Source of the DNA: an uncultured Carboxylicivirga sp.
GTDB lineage: Bacteria; Bacteroidota; Bacteroidia; Bacteroidales; Marinilabiliaceae
Assembly (NCBI RefSeq): GCF_963668385.1
Contig: NZ_OY764327.1
Coordinates: 6,207,091-6,271,090, forward strand
Direction of reading: 5' to 3'
Length of the DNA stretch: 64,000 bases
The translations under genes and the position numbers were made by a program. The notes below the pieces were generated by a model. The model searched no databases. It worked only from the letters and a program-made list of their open reading frames with translations, and was not told where the DNA came from. Of the stretch, positions 8,707 to 16,472 are shown piece after piece. The stretch's first letter is position 1. Every line of letters begins with the position of its first letter.

Positions 8707-11700
8707 TTAGAATGAAACATTTACACCTACTGAGAAAGTTCTTGGAATAGGCACTAAATCCAGATTTGTACGTTCAGGATCCGGTCCCTGAAATTCCTTA
8801 CTCTTAATCCAGAATAAATTCTCGGCCATTGCATAGAAACGAAGTTTTTCCATGTGCAAACGTTCCATGATTCCAGCTGGTAATGTGTATCCAACCTGAA
8901 CATTACGTAACTTAAAGTACGAGGCATTCACATTCAGATAACTGGAAGTACGTGTTTCGTTATTACTATCTGATAAAGTCAATGCAGGAACATCGGAATT
9001 TGGATTTTGCGGAGTCCATGCACTAAACACACCAGGACCAACATTGTCGCGACCACGAATAAAGTCGTTATAAAAGGTGTAAGGATCATATCCTGTTTTT
9101 CCGGCTACTCCAGATCCGAATATCGAAACATCATAATTCTTGTAGTTCAAATCAATGCGAAGGCTGTATTCCAATTTAGGAAGCAGGGTTCCCAAAAACT
9201 TCTGATCAGAAGAATTGATAACACCATCATTGTTTAAATCGGCCCATCTGATACGGCCTGGTGCTGCACCCACCTGATCGGCATGCGCTTGCACTTCAGC
9301 ATCATTCTTAAAAATACCATCAGCAACATAACCAAATATCGAAAGTTCTGAATGACCAACCACTGTTTGCTCTGAGTTACCCGGATAAGCTGTTCTTACC
9401 GCTTCGGGCAGATCGGTAATCTTATCGGCAAAATGACTGGCACTTCCTGCTACTTCATACATAAAATCGTCGTTTACCTGCTTACGATAGCTCAAAGCAA
9501 ATTCCCAACCAGTATTCTTTTTGGTGGCTCCGTTTAAGAACTGTAGTTGTCCTTCGCCTAATGCTGAAGCTACTGGTGGTTGAATTAATATATCAGTCGT
9601 TTTTCGGGTATACCAATCAAAGGATCCAATCAACTTACCATTTGCAAAGCCAAAGTCCAATCCAAGGTTCAATTCATCTGTAGTTTCCCATCTTAATGCA
9701 GGATTGGCGGCTTGAACTGACACAAAACCAGAAGATAGATTACCCGTATTTTGTCCGTTTAAGTCATAGGCTGAACCTACATTCCAATAATTATCGAAGA
9801 AATCATTATGCGAGACACCATCCACCTGGCTGGCCACGGCTCCATAACGAGGTTCGTATAATCCAAGACTGGCAAAATCACCTACATCCTGGTTACCAAC
9901 GCGCCCTACACCCGCTCTGAATTTTAAATTAGAAAAGATATCCATGTCTTTAATAAAAGATTCTTCACTCAAACGCCATCCGAAAGTGGCAGCAGGAAAA
10001 AATCCATATCTATTATCTGCTCCAAAACGAGACGAACCATCGCGACGTAAAGTAACTGAAGCCAAAAAGCGCTCATCATAATTGAAATCTATCTTACCAA
10101 ATTGAGAGAACAAACGACTTCCGGTTGCTGTACCAAAGCTATTTCCGTTGTTGGTACCGGCGCTCAATACAAAGAACTCCTCTGTTTGCGTTGAAAAACC
10201 TTCTTTGTAACCCATAAAATCCTGGAAATCGTCGCTTACAGCTTCAATACCCAATAAAAATCCGAATTTACTTTTTCCCCAATCCAGACTATAATGTGCG
10301 GTATTTGTCCATGTTACACTGGTAAAATCACTATTGTAAATACTCAGGTTATTAACCGATCTGGCAATAAAACCGTTGGTAAAAGCTGGTTCAATATCCT
10401 TATCCTTCACCATTGAATAATCAAGCCCTAAGGTTGTTCTAAAAACCAAATTCTTTACAGGTTGTATTTCAGCATATACACTTCCAAACAAATACTTACG
10501 ATTGGTATTATCCCAGCGGTTAATGTATTGCATCATTAACGGATTATTTCTATCTGAATATCCTGATCCCAGTGGCCCGGCATATTCACCATCTGCTGTG
10601 TAAACAGGTATGGTTGGTGCCATGGTAACACCTAATCCGGGAGTTGGTGCATTACCTAAATCATTTGCTGCCAATGTTTCATTGGAAGATACAAATTGAG
10701 CATTTAATCCAAACTTAACCTTATCATCCAACAAACTAGTTTGTCCGTTAATTCTGGCTGTGATACGGTCGTAATCGGTATACTTTAACATTCCAGTGTT
10801 TTTGATATAACCTACATTCATTAGTACCGATGATTTTTCTGTACCTCCTGAAATGGTAAGATCATTATTAATCACAAAACCGGTTTGATAGATTGCATCC
10901 TGCCAGTCAGTATCACCTACCGGAACATTAGTATCACCTCCTACATATGGCTGCGGAGTAACACTGTTTAATACAGGATTACTATAATCACCATTCCAGT
11001 CAAAGTTGTATATTTCCCCGTACCCACTGGCTGGATCAATACCATCATTAACTGAAGCCTGCCACAAAGCACGTCCTCGGTCTACTGCATTAAGCATATT
11101 TAAACGCTGTGATTTCTCGCTTTGAACTGATAGATTAGAGTTAAACTGTACACTAACCTCTCCTTTCTTGTCTGATCCGTTTTTAGTTGTAACTATCACT
11201 ACTCCGTTTGAAGCCCGTGCTCCGTAAATAGAGGATGCTGAAGCATCTTTCAGTACCTGAACCGATACAATAGATCCGGCACTTAAGCCTTGAAATACTT
11301 CCGGACGTTTGGTTGGTACTCCATCAATAATGTATAGAGGATTGTTGTCTCCCAAAGTATTTACACCCCTAATTAAGATACGATTATTGGCGGCATTAGG
11401 AGAACCACTTTTTTCGATATATAATCCAGGAACACGACCTTGTAAAGCCTGCATGGGGTTACCTGAACTTAAACTAACATTTTCTATCGATTCTAATTCA
11501 ACTACCTCAATGGCTCCGGTTAAATCGGCCTTACGCTGAACCTGATAACCAATGGCTACCACCTCATCCAATCCAACCGATTCTTCCAATAAAGTAACAT
11601 TTATGTCTGTTGCTCCATTTAAAGCAATTACTTGTTTTTGCATACCAATAAACGAGAACTCCAACACATCTGCTATACCCACATTACCCAAAGAATAGTT

Positions 11701-12192
11701 CCCATCAAAATCGGTGATGGTTCCCTCCGTAGTTCCTTGTATAACCACTGTTACACCTGGTAATGGAGCTCCTGATGCATCAGTAACCTTTCCGGTAACG
11801 GTAACCTTTTCAGGCTGTTCCTGCTGCTGAACATCCTTCACTTTAGTAACGGCAATGTACTGATCAATTACTTCGTATGTATATCCTGTATCTTTAAATA
11901 TATCGGCAAGTACCTGATCAAGATCCTGATCTTCATAGTCAACAGCTACCATTCTGTCTAATATTTCCGCATCGGCTTTTAATACAAAATGGTAACCTGT
12001 TTTTGCTTCAATTTGCTCAATAACCTCCTCAAACGTAGAATTAATGTTTAAGGATATCTTTCCTGTTTGTGCGAAAGATTTTGAGTATAAATTCATACTT
12101 AAGATGAATATGAACAAGACTGTTAGCTTCATAATTCGCATAATTTGCTTGAGATCTGAATGATTCAGACTCAAATCCGGTTTTTTTTTCAT
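8707..12192 (-). CDS. SusC-type TonB-dependent transporter with STN domain (PUL 1)
   Basis: About 1161 residues from the ATG at 12190-12192 (MKKKPDLSLN). The upstream ATG at 12268-12270 adds 26 residues inside a strongly structured leader and is less likely. Domain order: signal peptide, STN domain (FEEVIEQIEAKTGYHF onward), carboxypeptidase-D-like repeat (VTGKVTDASGAPLPGVTVVI), TonB plug (IRGVNTLGDNNPLYIIDGVP, VLKDASASSIYGARASNGVV) and a 22-strand barrel ending in VGVNVSF. The STN domain is what couples outer-membrane transporters to FecR anti-sigma factors, matching the fecR and ECF sigma genes upstream. So substrate loading should switch on the locus through FecR and the sigma factor (established for this architecture). 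SusD follows directly. Confidence 0.96.
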   Translation of the reverse strand: MKKKPDLSLNHSDLKQIMRIMKLTVLFIFILSMNLYSKSFAQTGKISLNINSTFEEVIEQIEAKTGYHFVLKADAEILDRMVAVDYEDQDLDQVLADIFKDTGYTYEVIDQYIAVTKVKDVQQQEQPEKVTVTGKVTDASGAPLPGVTVVIQGTTEGTITDFDGNYSLGNVGIADVLEFSFIGMQKQVIALNGATDINVTLLEESVGLDEVVAIGYQVQRKADLTGAIEVVELESIENVSLSSGNPMQALQGRVPGLYIEKSGSPNAANNRILIRGVNTLGDNNPLYIIDGVPTKRPEVFQGLSAGSIVSVQVLKDASASSIYGARASNGVVIVTTKNGSDKKGEVSVQFNSNLSVQSEKSQRLNMLNAVDRGRALWQASVNDGIDPASGYGEIYNFDWNGDYSNPVLNSVTPQPYVGGDTNVPVGDTDWQDAIYQTGFVINNDLTISGGTEKSSVLMNVGYIKNTGMLKYTDYDRITARINGQTSLLDDKVKFGLNAQFVSSNETLAANDLGNAPTPGLGVTMAPTIPVYTADGEYAGPLGSGYSDRNNPLMMQYINRWDNTNRKYLFGSVYAEIQPVKNLVFRTTLGLDYSMVKDKDIEPAFTNGFIARSVNNLSIYNSDFTSVTWTNTAHYSLDWGKSKFGFLLGIEAVSDDFQDFMGYKEGFSTQTEEFFVLSAGTNNGNSFGTATGSRLFSQFGKIDFNYDERFLASVTLRRDGSSRFGADNRYGFFPAATFGWRLSEESFIKDMDIFSNLKFRAGVGRVGNQDVGDFASLGLYEPRYGAVASQVDGVSHNDFFDNYWNVGSAYDLNGQNTGNLSSGFVSVQAANPALRWETTDELNLGLDFGFANGKLIGSFDWYTRKTTDILIQPPVASALGEGQLQFLNGATKKNTGWEFALSYRKQVNDDFMYEVAGSASHFADKITDLPEAVRTAYPGNSEQTVVGHSELSIFGYVADGIFKNDAEVQAHADQVGAAPGRIRWADLNNDGVINSSDQKFLGTLLPKLEYSLRIDLNYKNYDVSIFGSGVAGKTGYDPYTFYNDFIRGRDNVGPGVFSAWTPQNPNSDVPALTLSDSNNETRTSSYLNVNASYFKLRNVQVGYTLPAGIMERLHMEKLRFYAMAENLFWIKSKEFQGPDPERTNLDLVPIPRTFSVGVNVSF

Positions 12193-12205
12193 AATTTTGA
12201 ATGTT

Positions 12206-12324
12206 CGAGTTAATACTTGCCTGTTAGCGCAGGCGTTATTTCTTGATGTAGAACCGGATGCTGGTAACATCCGTTTTACACTTCAGGTCGAGGATACTAA
12301 CACTATTCACGGCCTGATTTTTTT
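12206..12324 (+). ncRNA. Candidate cis-antisense RNA opposite the susC leader (PUL 1)
   Basis: The stretch between susC and fecR folds into three stem-loops on the plus strand: GCCTG/CAGGC (12219-12234), CGGATG/CATCCG (12255-12273) and TCAGGTCG/CGGCCTGA (12283-12317). The last is followed by seven Ts. A perfect -7 box, TAATTTTG (12192-12199), sits about 10 bases before the putative start, without a clear -33 box. Bacteroides PULs of the sigma/FecR type are known to carry antisense RNAs of the DonS kind at exactly this place. The alternative is simply a structured 5' leader of the susC mRNA. RNA evidence is lacking. Confidence 0.35.
12283..12324 (+). terminator. Intrinsic terminator on the plus strand between susC and fecR (PUL 1)
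   Basis: The stem TCAGGTCG/CGGCCTGA (one G-U pair, 19-base loop) is followed by TTTTTTT on the plus strand. There is no plus-strand gene it could serve, so it points to antisense transcription over the susC start. Confidence 0.5.
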
Positions 12325-12383
12325 GTTAGCTTCTTTTGTTTTAAATACTTCTATTTTAGATTAATAATTAGTTAACTACGCAC

Positions 12384-13364
12384 TCACTCCCAATAAATAA
12401 GAGTAGGTCTGTCTGATCGGTATTCGATTTGATAATGAAGTGAGGAAGTTCTTTTAAGCACTTCCAAAATCTGATCAATAGGTTTATTTTTCATGATCGA
12501 TCCGAAGTACAACTCTTTAGCCAGCTTTTGATCTTTAATAATAATCTCAACATTGTACCATCGCTCCAATTTCTTTGCTATATCTTCCAACTTTTCATTT
12601 CTAAAGATGATGATGCCATCTTGCCACGATGTGTATAAATCAACATCTACCTCTTTCACACTATATTTCTTTGAAACATCGTTATAGCTAATTTTTTGTC
12701 CCGGTTTCAGACGAACGATCTCATCTCCCTTTTTAGCTACAACCCCTAGGCTTCCTTCTACCAATGTTGTGTTGATTCTATCGTCATCATCATAAGCCTG
12801 AATATTAAAAGAGGTTCCATGCACTACAAAATCGAGCGTTTTGGTCTTTACTATAAAAGGATGTTCTGCATCTCTAGCTACATCGAAAAAAGCCTCGCCT
12901 GTTAATTCAACTGTTCGCTCGCCCTGGGTAAAGTTACCTGTGTATGAGAAGTGGCTTCCCGAATTTAATTGAACAACCGTTCCATCTGGTAAAGTGATAT
13001 TGGACATTTGCCCGTAAGGGACATCAATCACTGCATTAGACGCATAAACCGCCTCATCAATACCTCCCCATTTCAATTGTTTTTGAATGAACATGCCCAA
13101 TGCAAAAAACAATATAACGATAGCTGCATAACGGGCAATAACATTAATTGATTGAATTTTTCTACGATGAATACTGCGTGATATTACCTGATTCCATATG
13201 CTATGACTATCCTCTGATGATTTGGATGTAAGAGCATAGGCTTTCTTTAGTTTTATAAACTCAGATTTGAATTCGGAAGAGTTTTCGATTTGTTTAAAAA
13301 TCTCCTTCACTTCTTCTTCTGTAGCTTTACCTGATAGATATTTTATGACTTGAGTATGATCCAT
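12384..13364 (-). CDS. FecR-family anti-sigma factor (PUL 1)
   Basis: 326 residues. A short cytoplasmic sigma-binding part is followed by one membrane helix (YAAIVILFFALGMFIQ, near residues 104-120). Next comes the periplasmic FecR domain (VPYGQMSNITLPDGTVVQLN, TGEAFFDVARDAEHPFIVKT, VHGTSFNIQAY). The C-terminal DUF4974-like domain (LERWYNVEIII onward) contacts the STN domain of SusC. It should hold the neighbouring ECF sigma factor inactive until SusC reports substrate. It is 75 bases after the sigma gene, in the same orientation. Confidence 0.93.
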   Translation of the reverse strand: MDHTQVIKYLSGKATEEEVKEIFKQIENSSEFKSEFIKLKKAYALTSKSSEDSHSIWNQVISRSIHRRKIQSINVIARYAAIVILFFALGMFIQKQLKWGGIDEAVYASNAVIDVPYGQMSNITLPDGTVVQLNSGSHFSYTGNFTQGERTVELTGEAFFDVARDAEHPFIVKTKTLDFVVHGTSFNIQAYDDDDRINTTLVEGSLGVVAKKGDEIVRLKPGQKISYNDVSKKYSVKEVDVDLYTSWQDGIIIFRNEKLEDIAKKLERWYNVEIIIKDQKLAKELYFGSIMKNKPIDQILEVLKRTSSLHYQIEYRSDRPTLIYWE

Positions 13365-13439
13365 TTTTTTGCTTTATACCATTAGTACACGCAAACATGG
13401 ATACACCCTATATCAAAATGAAGAAAATTTTAAAAAATG

Positions 13440-14051
13440 TTACGAAAGGTAACGAATCACTAATTGAACTAACACAGCTGGTAAGAATTCCGCCAATTTT
13501 ATACTTAATTGTTTTAAGGCTCTTGTGATATTCGCTTCTACTGATTTTACTGATATTTGAAGTTCCTCAGCAATCTCCTTATTCTTCTTTGATTCAAAGC
13601 GACTCATCATAAAAACCTGCTTGCTCTTCTCGGGTAGTTCATTAATGGCACGATAAATCAACTCTTCCATTTCGGTAAATTCAATGGAATCAAAATTAAA
13701 AGAGTTTAATATTTCGGCATTAATATTACTCTCTACCTGTTGCAAACGTTGATCTTCGTATCTCTTAATTACTTTTTGATGACGAATAAAATTAAGGCAA
13801 GACGACTTGGCATAAGTATACAAAAAAGATTTTATGCCATTGGATGATTCAATCTTATTGCGATTAATCCATAGGTTAATAAAAGCTTCCTGCGCCAGAC
13901 TGGCCGCCTTATCATGATCGAAAATAAATTGATAACAAAAGCCAACAATCGAATCATAATTAGCTTTAAAAACATGCTCAAAGGCCGATTCGTTTCCATC
14001 TTTTAATTGTATGAATACGAATTCATTTGCATCTTCACTTTCTACTAACAT
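13440..14051 (-). CDS. ECF sigma-70 factor of PUL 1
   Basis: 203 residues with the two ECF domains. Region 2 is near residues 20-90 (AFEHVFKANYDSIVGFCYQF, AQEAFINLWINR). Region 4 is near residues 130-185 (INELPEKSKQVFMMSRFE, NKEIAEELQISVKSVEANI, the helix-turn-helix). It belongs to the large Bacteroidota group of SusCD-linked sigma factors and should drive the susC promoter. The start ATG is at 14049-14051. FecR is the next gene. A 12-base palindrome, AGATAATTATCT, lies 138 bases upstream at 14189-14200; its role is unknown. Confidence 0.93.
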   Translation of the reverse strand: MLVESEDANEFVFIQLKDGNESAFEHVFKANYDSIVGFCYQFIFDHDKAASLAQEAFINLWINRNKIESSNGIKSFLYTYAKSSCLNFIRHQKVIKRYEDQRLQQVESNINAEILNSFNFDSIEFTEMEELIYRAINELPEKSKQVFMMSRFESKKNKEIAEELQISVKSVEANITRALKQLSIKLAEFLPAVLVQLVIRYLS

Positions 14052-14229
14052 TAAGCTTAATTGCTATTTCATTAACATTGTTTAACAAATGCAATATAAG
14101 AAAAATAAGTAGACAAGAACTCAACCGAACCTTCTTAGTTAGTTTATTTGACTATAAAAGTTACTATCCTATAACTACCCAAATTATAAGATAATTATCT
14201 GAATGAGTTAACATTAATCCATATTACAT

Positions 14230-15108
14230 CTAGATGCAAGCTCCCTTACATTTAGCTTTTAACAAAGCTCCTATGGGAACAATATTCTTAAGCAATTCAT
14301 CCGGCACTTTAAAGTCTCCTTCTCCAACGCCTAATTTAATATGCGGACGGTTAGCTCCATGAAAATCGGATCCACCTGATTTTATAAAGTCAAATTCATG
14401 GATATACTGGGCGCAACGTTTTTGATCCTCCTCGGTAAAAGATGGATAATAGTATTCCATGCCATCCAAACCTAATTGTTTAAGTTGCTTTAGACGTTCA
14501 CGGGTTTCTGTCTCGGAGTACCCTTTTAGCCCAATGGGTAGGTGAAAGTGAGCCATAAAAGCCTTACCTCCACTAACATGTATAGCTTCAAAAGCCTCTT
14601 GAGGTTCTATCAATTCGCCTGATACGTAATCTACTTTATCGAGGTATTGTACCCACGAATCTTTAACACTATTTGTATATCCTTTTTGAACCAGGCACTT
14701 GGCAACAGCTTGCCTATCCATATATCCACCAATCACAAATGGTTCCGCATCTTCGCGCTTAATATCAACCCCCATGTTTCGGAGTTTTTCAAATACTACA
14801 GATAGTTTGTCTGATCTTTCTCGCCTATAATCTGTATAAATTCTAATAAAGTCAGCATTATTCGGATCAATACCTAAACCAAGAATATGTACCAAACGAT
14901 TTTCACCCAAAGCGGTACTAAATTCAATACCATTAACCAGATTAACCCCCAATTTATTAGCTTCTATCTGAGCTACTTCCAAACCAGCAATACTATCATG
15001 ATCAGTTATAGCAACTGCCTCCAAACCTGTTTCTTTAGCCAGATGAATAAGCTCTTTGGGAGTTAATGTTCCGTCAGAAATGGTCGTATGCGCATGTAAG
15101 TCAATCAT
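14230..15108 (-). CDS. PHP-domain phosphoesterase (RNase AM / nucleoside 3',5'-bisphosphate phosphatase type)
   Basis: 292 residues, one PHP domain. The metal ligands are visible: HAHTTISDG at the N terminus, ITDHDS near residue 38, a central GIEFS, MAHFHLP near residue 190 and GGSDFHG near residue 245. The length and motifs match the YciV/RnaM/TrpH group, which remove the 3' phosphate of nucleoside 3',5'-bisphosphates and trim 5' ends of short RNAs. The exact substrate is inferred from family only. It is a stand-alone gene with its own -7 box, on the same strand as PUL 1 but separated by 178 bases. Confidence 0.85.
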   Translation of the reverse strand: MIDLHAHTTISDGTLTPKELIHLAKETGLEAVAITDHDSIAGLEVAQIEANKLGVNLVNGIEFSTALGENRLVHILGLGIDPNNADFIRIYTDYRRERSDKLSVVFEKLRNMGVDIKREDAEPFVIGGYMDRQAVAKCLVQKGYTNSVKDSWVQYLDKVDYVSGELIEPQEAFEAIHVSGGKAFMAHFHLPIGLKGYSETETRERLKQLKQLGLDGMEYYYPSFTEEDQKRCAQYIHEFDFIKSGGSDFHGANRPHIKLGVGEGDFKVPDELLKNIVPIGALLKAKCKGACI

Positions 15109-15142
15109 GATATATTTTTGTGAAAAATCAAAAAACTAGCCG

Positions 15143-15150
15143 CAAAAATA
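15143..15150 (-). promoter_or_regulatory. -7 box for the PHP phosphoesterase gene
   Basis: Minus-strand TATTTTTG matches the Bacteroidota -7 consensus TAnnTTTG. It lies 35 bases before the start codon. No TTTG is present at the -33 spacing. Confidence 0.4.
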
Positions 15151-15263
15151 CATTATGATTCTCAAACAGATAAGTAAGTCAATTTAATTTTTTATTAAGT
15201 AGGCCTACAAAAGCAGCTTGAACTAGATAGTCAACTGTTAACTTAACATTCAACTGCTGTAGT

Positions 15264-15590
15264 TTAGAATAGATTAGTAATCTTAGCAGCCAGAATAAAG
15301 TCATTGTCGTGCAAACCATCAATTTTATGAGTCCAAATACGGATATCTACCTTGCCCCATGTAAAGCAGATTTCGGGATGATGATTTTCTTGCTCGGCAA
15401 CTTGTCCCACCTGATTAACAAAAACCAGAGCTGACTGAAAATCTTTAAATTCAAAAGATCTTTGAAGGTGATGATTATTCACGGCCTTCCACCTCTCTAA
15501 CTGTTCCATTCTCTCTTTAACCTCTTCTTCATTCAGCGGGGGTATTCCTCCTTTACAAGGAACACAGTTTCTATCGATAAAATCTTTCAT
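15264..15590 (-). CDS. phhB: 4a-hydroxytetrahydrobiopterin dehydratase
   Basis: 108 residues, the normal family length. The pterin carbinolamine dehydratase signature is clear: ENHHPEICFTWGKVDIRIWT, then HKIDGLHDNDFILAAKI. It contains the His-His-Pro active-site pair and the third His of the W-T-H motif. The enzyme dehydrates 4a-hydroxytetrahydropterin, recycling the cofactor of phenylalanine hydroxylase. No hydroxylase gene is in the window. The N terminus carries a Cys-Val-Pro-Cys-Lys-Gly-Gly motif, common in this subgroup. Expression is likely from its own promoter just upstream. Confidence 0.92.
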   Translation of the reverse strand: MKDFIDRNCVPCKGGIPPLNEEEVKERMEQLERWKAVNNHHLQRSFEFKDFQSALVFVNQVGQVAEQENHHPEICFTWGKVDIRIWTHKIDGLHDNDFILAAKITNLF

Positions 15591-15597
15591 TTTTATT

Positions 15598-15629
15598 AAA
15601 AGATAAGGAAAATGAAATAGTCATTCAAC
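15598..15629 (-). promoter_or_regulatory. Promoter of the pterin dehydratase gene
   Basis: Minus strand: GTTG, 20 bases, then TATCTTTT, close to the TTTG-N19/20-TAnnTTTG pattern. The -7 box ends 8 bases before the start codon, so the leader would be almost absent. Confidence 0.4.
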
Positions 15630-15751
15630 TTTAAAAACCGGATCGCTTAAACCCATATTTGATTAAAAAAAAGAATGAATATGACATACTCATTAAATAA
15701 TTGAATGAATTCATAAAATAGTATGTTCTATCAAAAAACAATTATCCATCA

Positions 15752-15775
15752 TAATTGTAAACTGTTATACAATTA
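15752..15775. promoter_or_regulatory. Inverted repeat upstream of the response-regulator gene
   Basis: TAATTGTA (15752-15759) and TACAATTA (15768-15775) form a perfect 8-base inverted repeat with an 8-base spacer, 31 bases before the start codon. A dimeric regulator could bind here. Autoregulation by the LuxR-type protein that follows is a guess. The region is AT-rich, so chance is possible. Confidence 0.3.
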
Positions 15776-15806
15776 ATCAAAACTAACCATATAATATCTC
15801 TTTCAA

Positions 15807-16472
15807 ATGGAAAGATCCGAAAGCAATACTATACCTGTTTCCAAAAGCATTGTAATAGTTGATGACCAAAATCTATTTGCCGAAGGAATATCAAAAATAA
15901 TAAGCGGAATAGATCATGTAAAAGTCATTGCAACTTTAGATTCGGGTGAAAATATTGCAGATAAACTGTCAATCTTAAATCCTGATGTTCTTTTTCTGGA
16001 TTTAAACCTGCCAGGTAAAAATGGTCTGGAAATATTAAAAGATATCAGATTTCGATTTCCTAAAATGGTTATAGCCATTTTAACCATGTATGAAGATGCC
16101 TACCTGATTAAAAAAATCAAAGAAAATAGAGCCAATGCCTACCTTTCAAAAAAAGCGAGCATTGATGAATTAAGGCAGGTAATATTCTCCTCTACAGATG
16201 ATCCATTTTTTACCAGTGGCAATGTTGAGACACCTGATAATAAATCTTTTGAATTGGCAGAAGATTCCTTTACCATTAAAGCTCAAATAACCCAGCGCGA
16301 GAAGGAAATTATTCGATTAATTGTTGATGGCAGAAGTACCGAGGAGATTTCTGAAATGCTTATTATTAGTTATGAAACGGTAAAGTCACATCGGAAAAAC
16401 ATTTTTCGTAAACTCAACCTTAATAAAGTTACCGAACTTATTAAATATGCCTATGAACATCAGCTTTTATAA
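15807..16472 (+). CDS. NarL/FixJ-type response regulator
   Basis: 221 residues. An N-terminal receiver domain has the acidic pair in VIVDDQNLF and the phosphoacceptor Asp in PDVLFLDLNLPGKNG near residue 72, with a Lys in YLSKKAS. A LuxR-type helix-turn-helix follows near residues 155-215 (ITQREKEIIRLIVDGRSTEE, ETVKSHRKNIFRKL). It should be phosphorylated by the sensor kinase encoded next; the two frames overlap by 26 bases, indicating translational coupling. Targets cannot be read from sequence. The unrecognised cluster beginning at 18461 lies on the same strand just downstream. Confidence 0.93.
   Translation: MERSESNTIPVSKSIVIVDDQNLFAEGISKIISGIDHVKVIATLDSGENIADKLSILNPDVLFLDLNLPGKNGLEILKDIRFRFPKMVIAILTMYEDAYLIKKIKENRANAYLSKKASIDELRQVIFSSTDDPFFTSGNVETPDNKSFELAEDSFTIKAQITQREKEIIRLIVDGRSTEEISEMLIISYETVKSHRKNIFRKLNLNKVTELIKYAYEHQLL

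Noticed and set aside
12193-12270. Extended susC start at the ATG 12268-12270
   Set aside because: The added 26 residues are not part of a signal peptide and cross the hairpins of the leader; MKKKPDLSLN at 12192 is followed by a proper signal and STN domain.
14189-14200. 12-base palindrome AGATAATTATCT between the PHP and sigma genes
   Set aside because: Pure AT-rich core in AT-rich DNA with no second copy found; not enough to call an operator.
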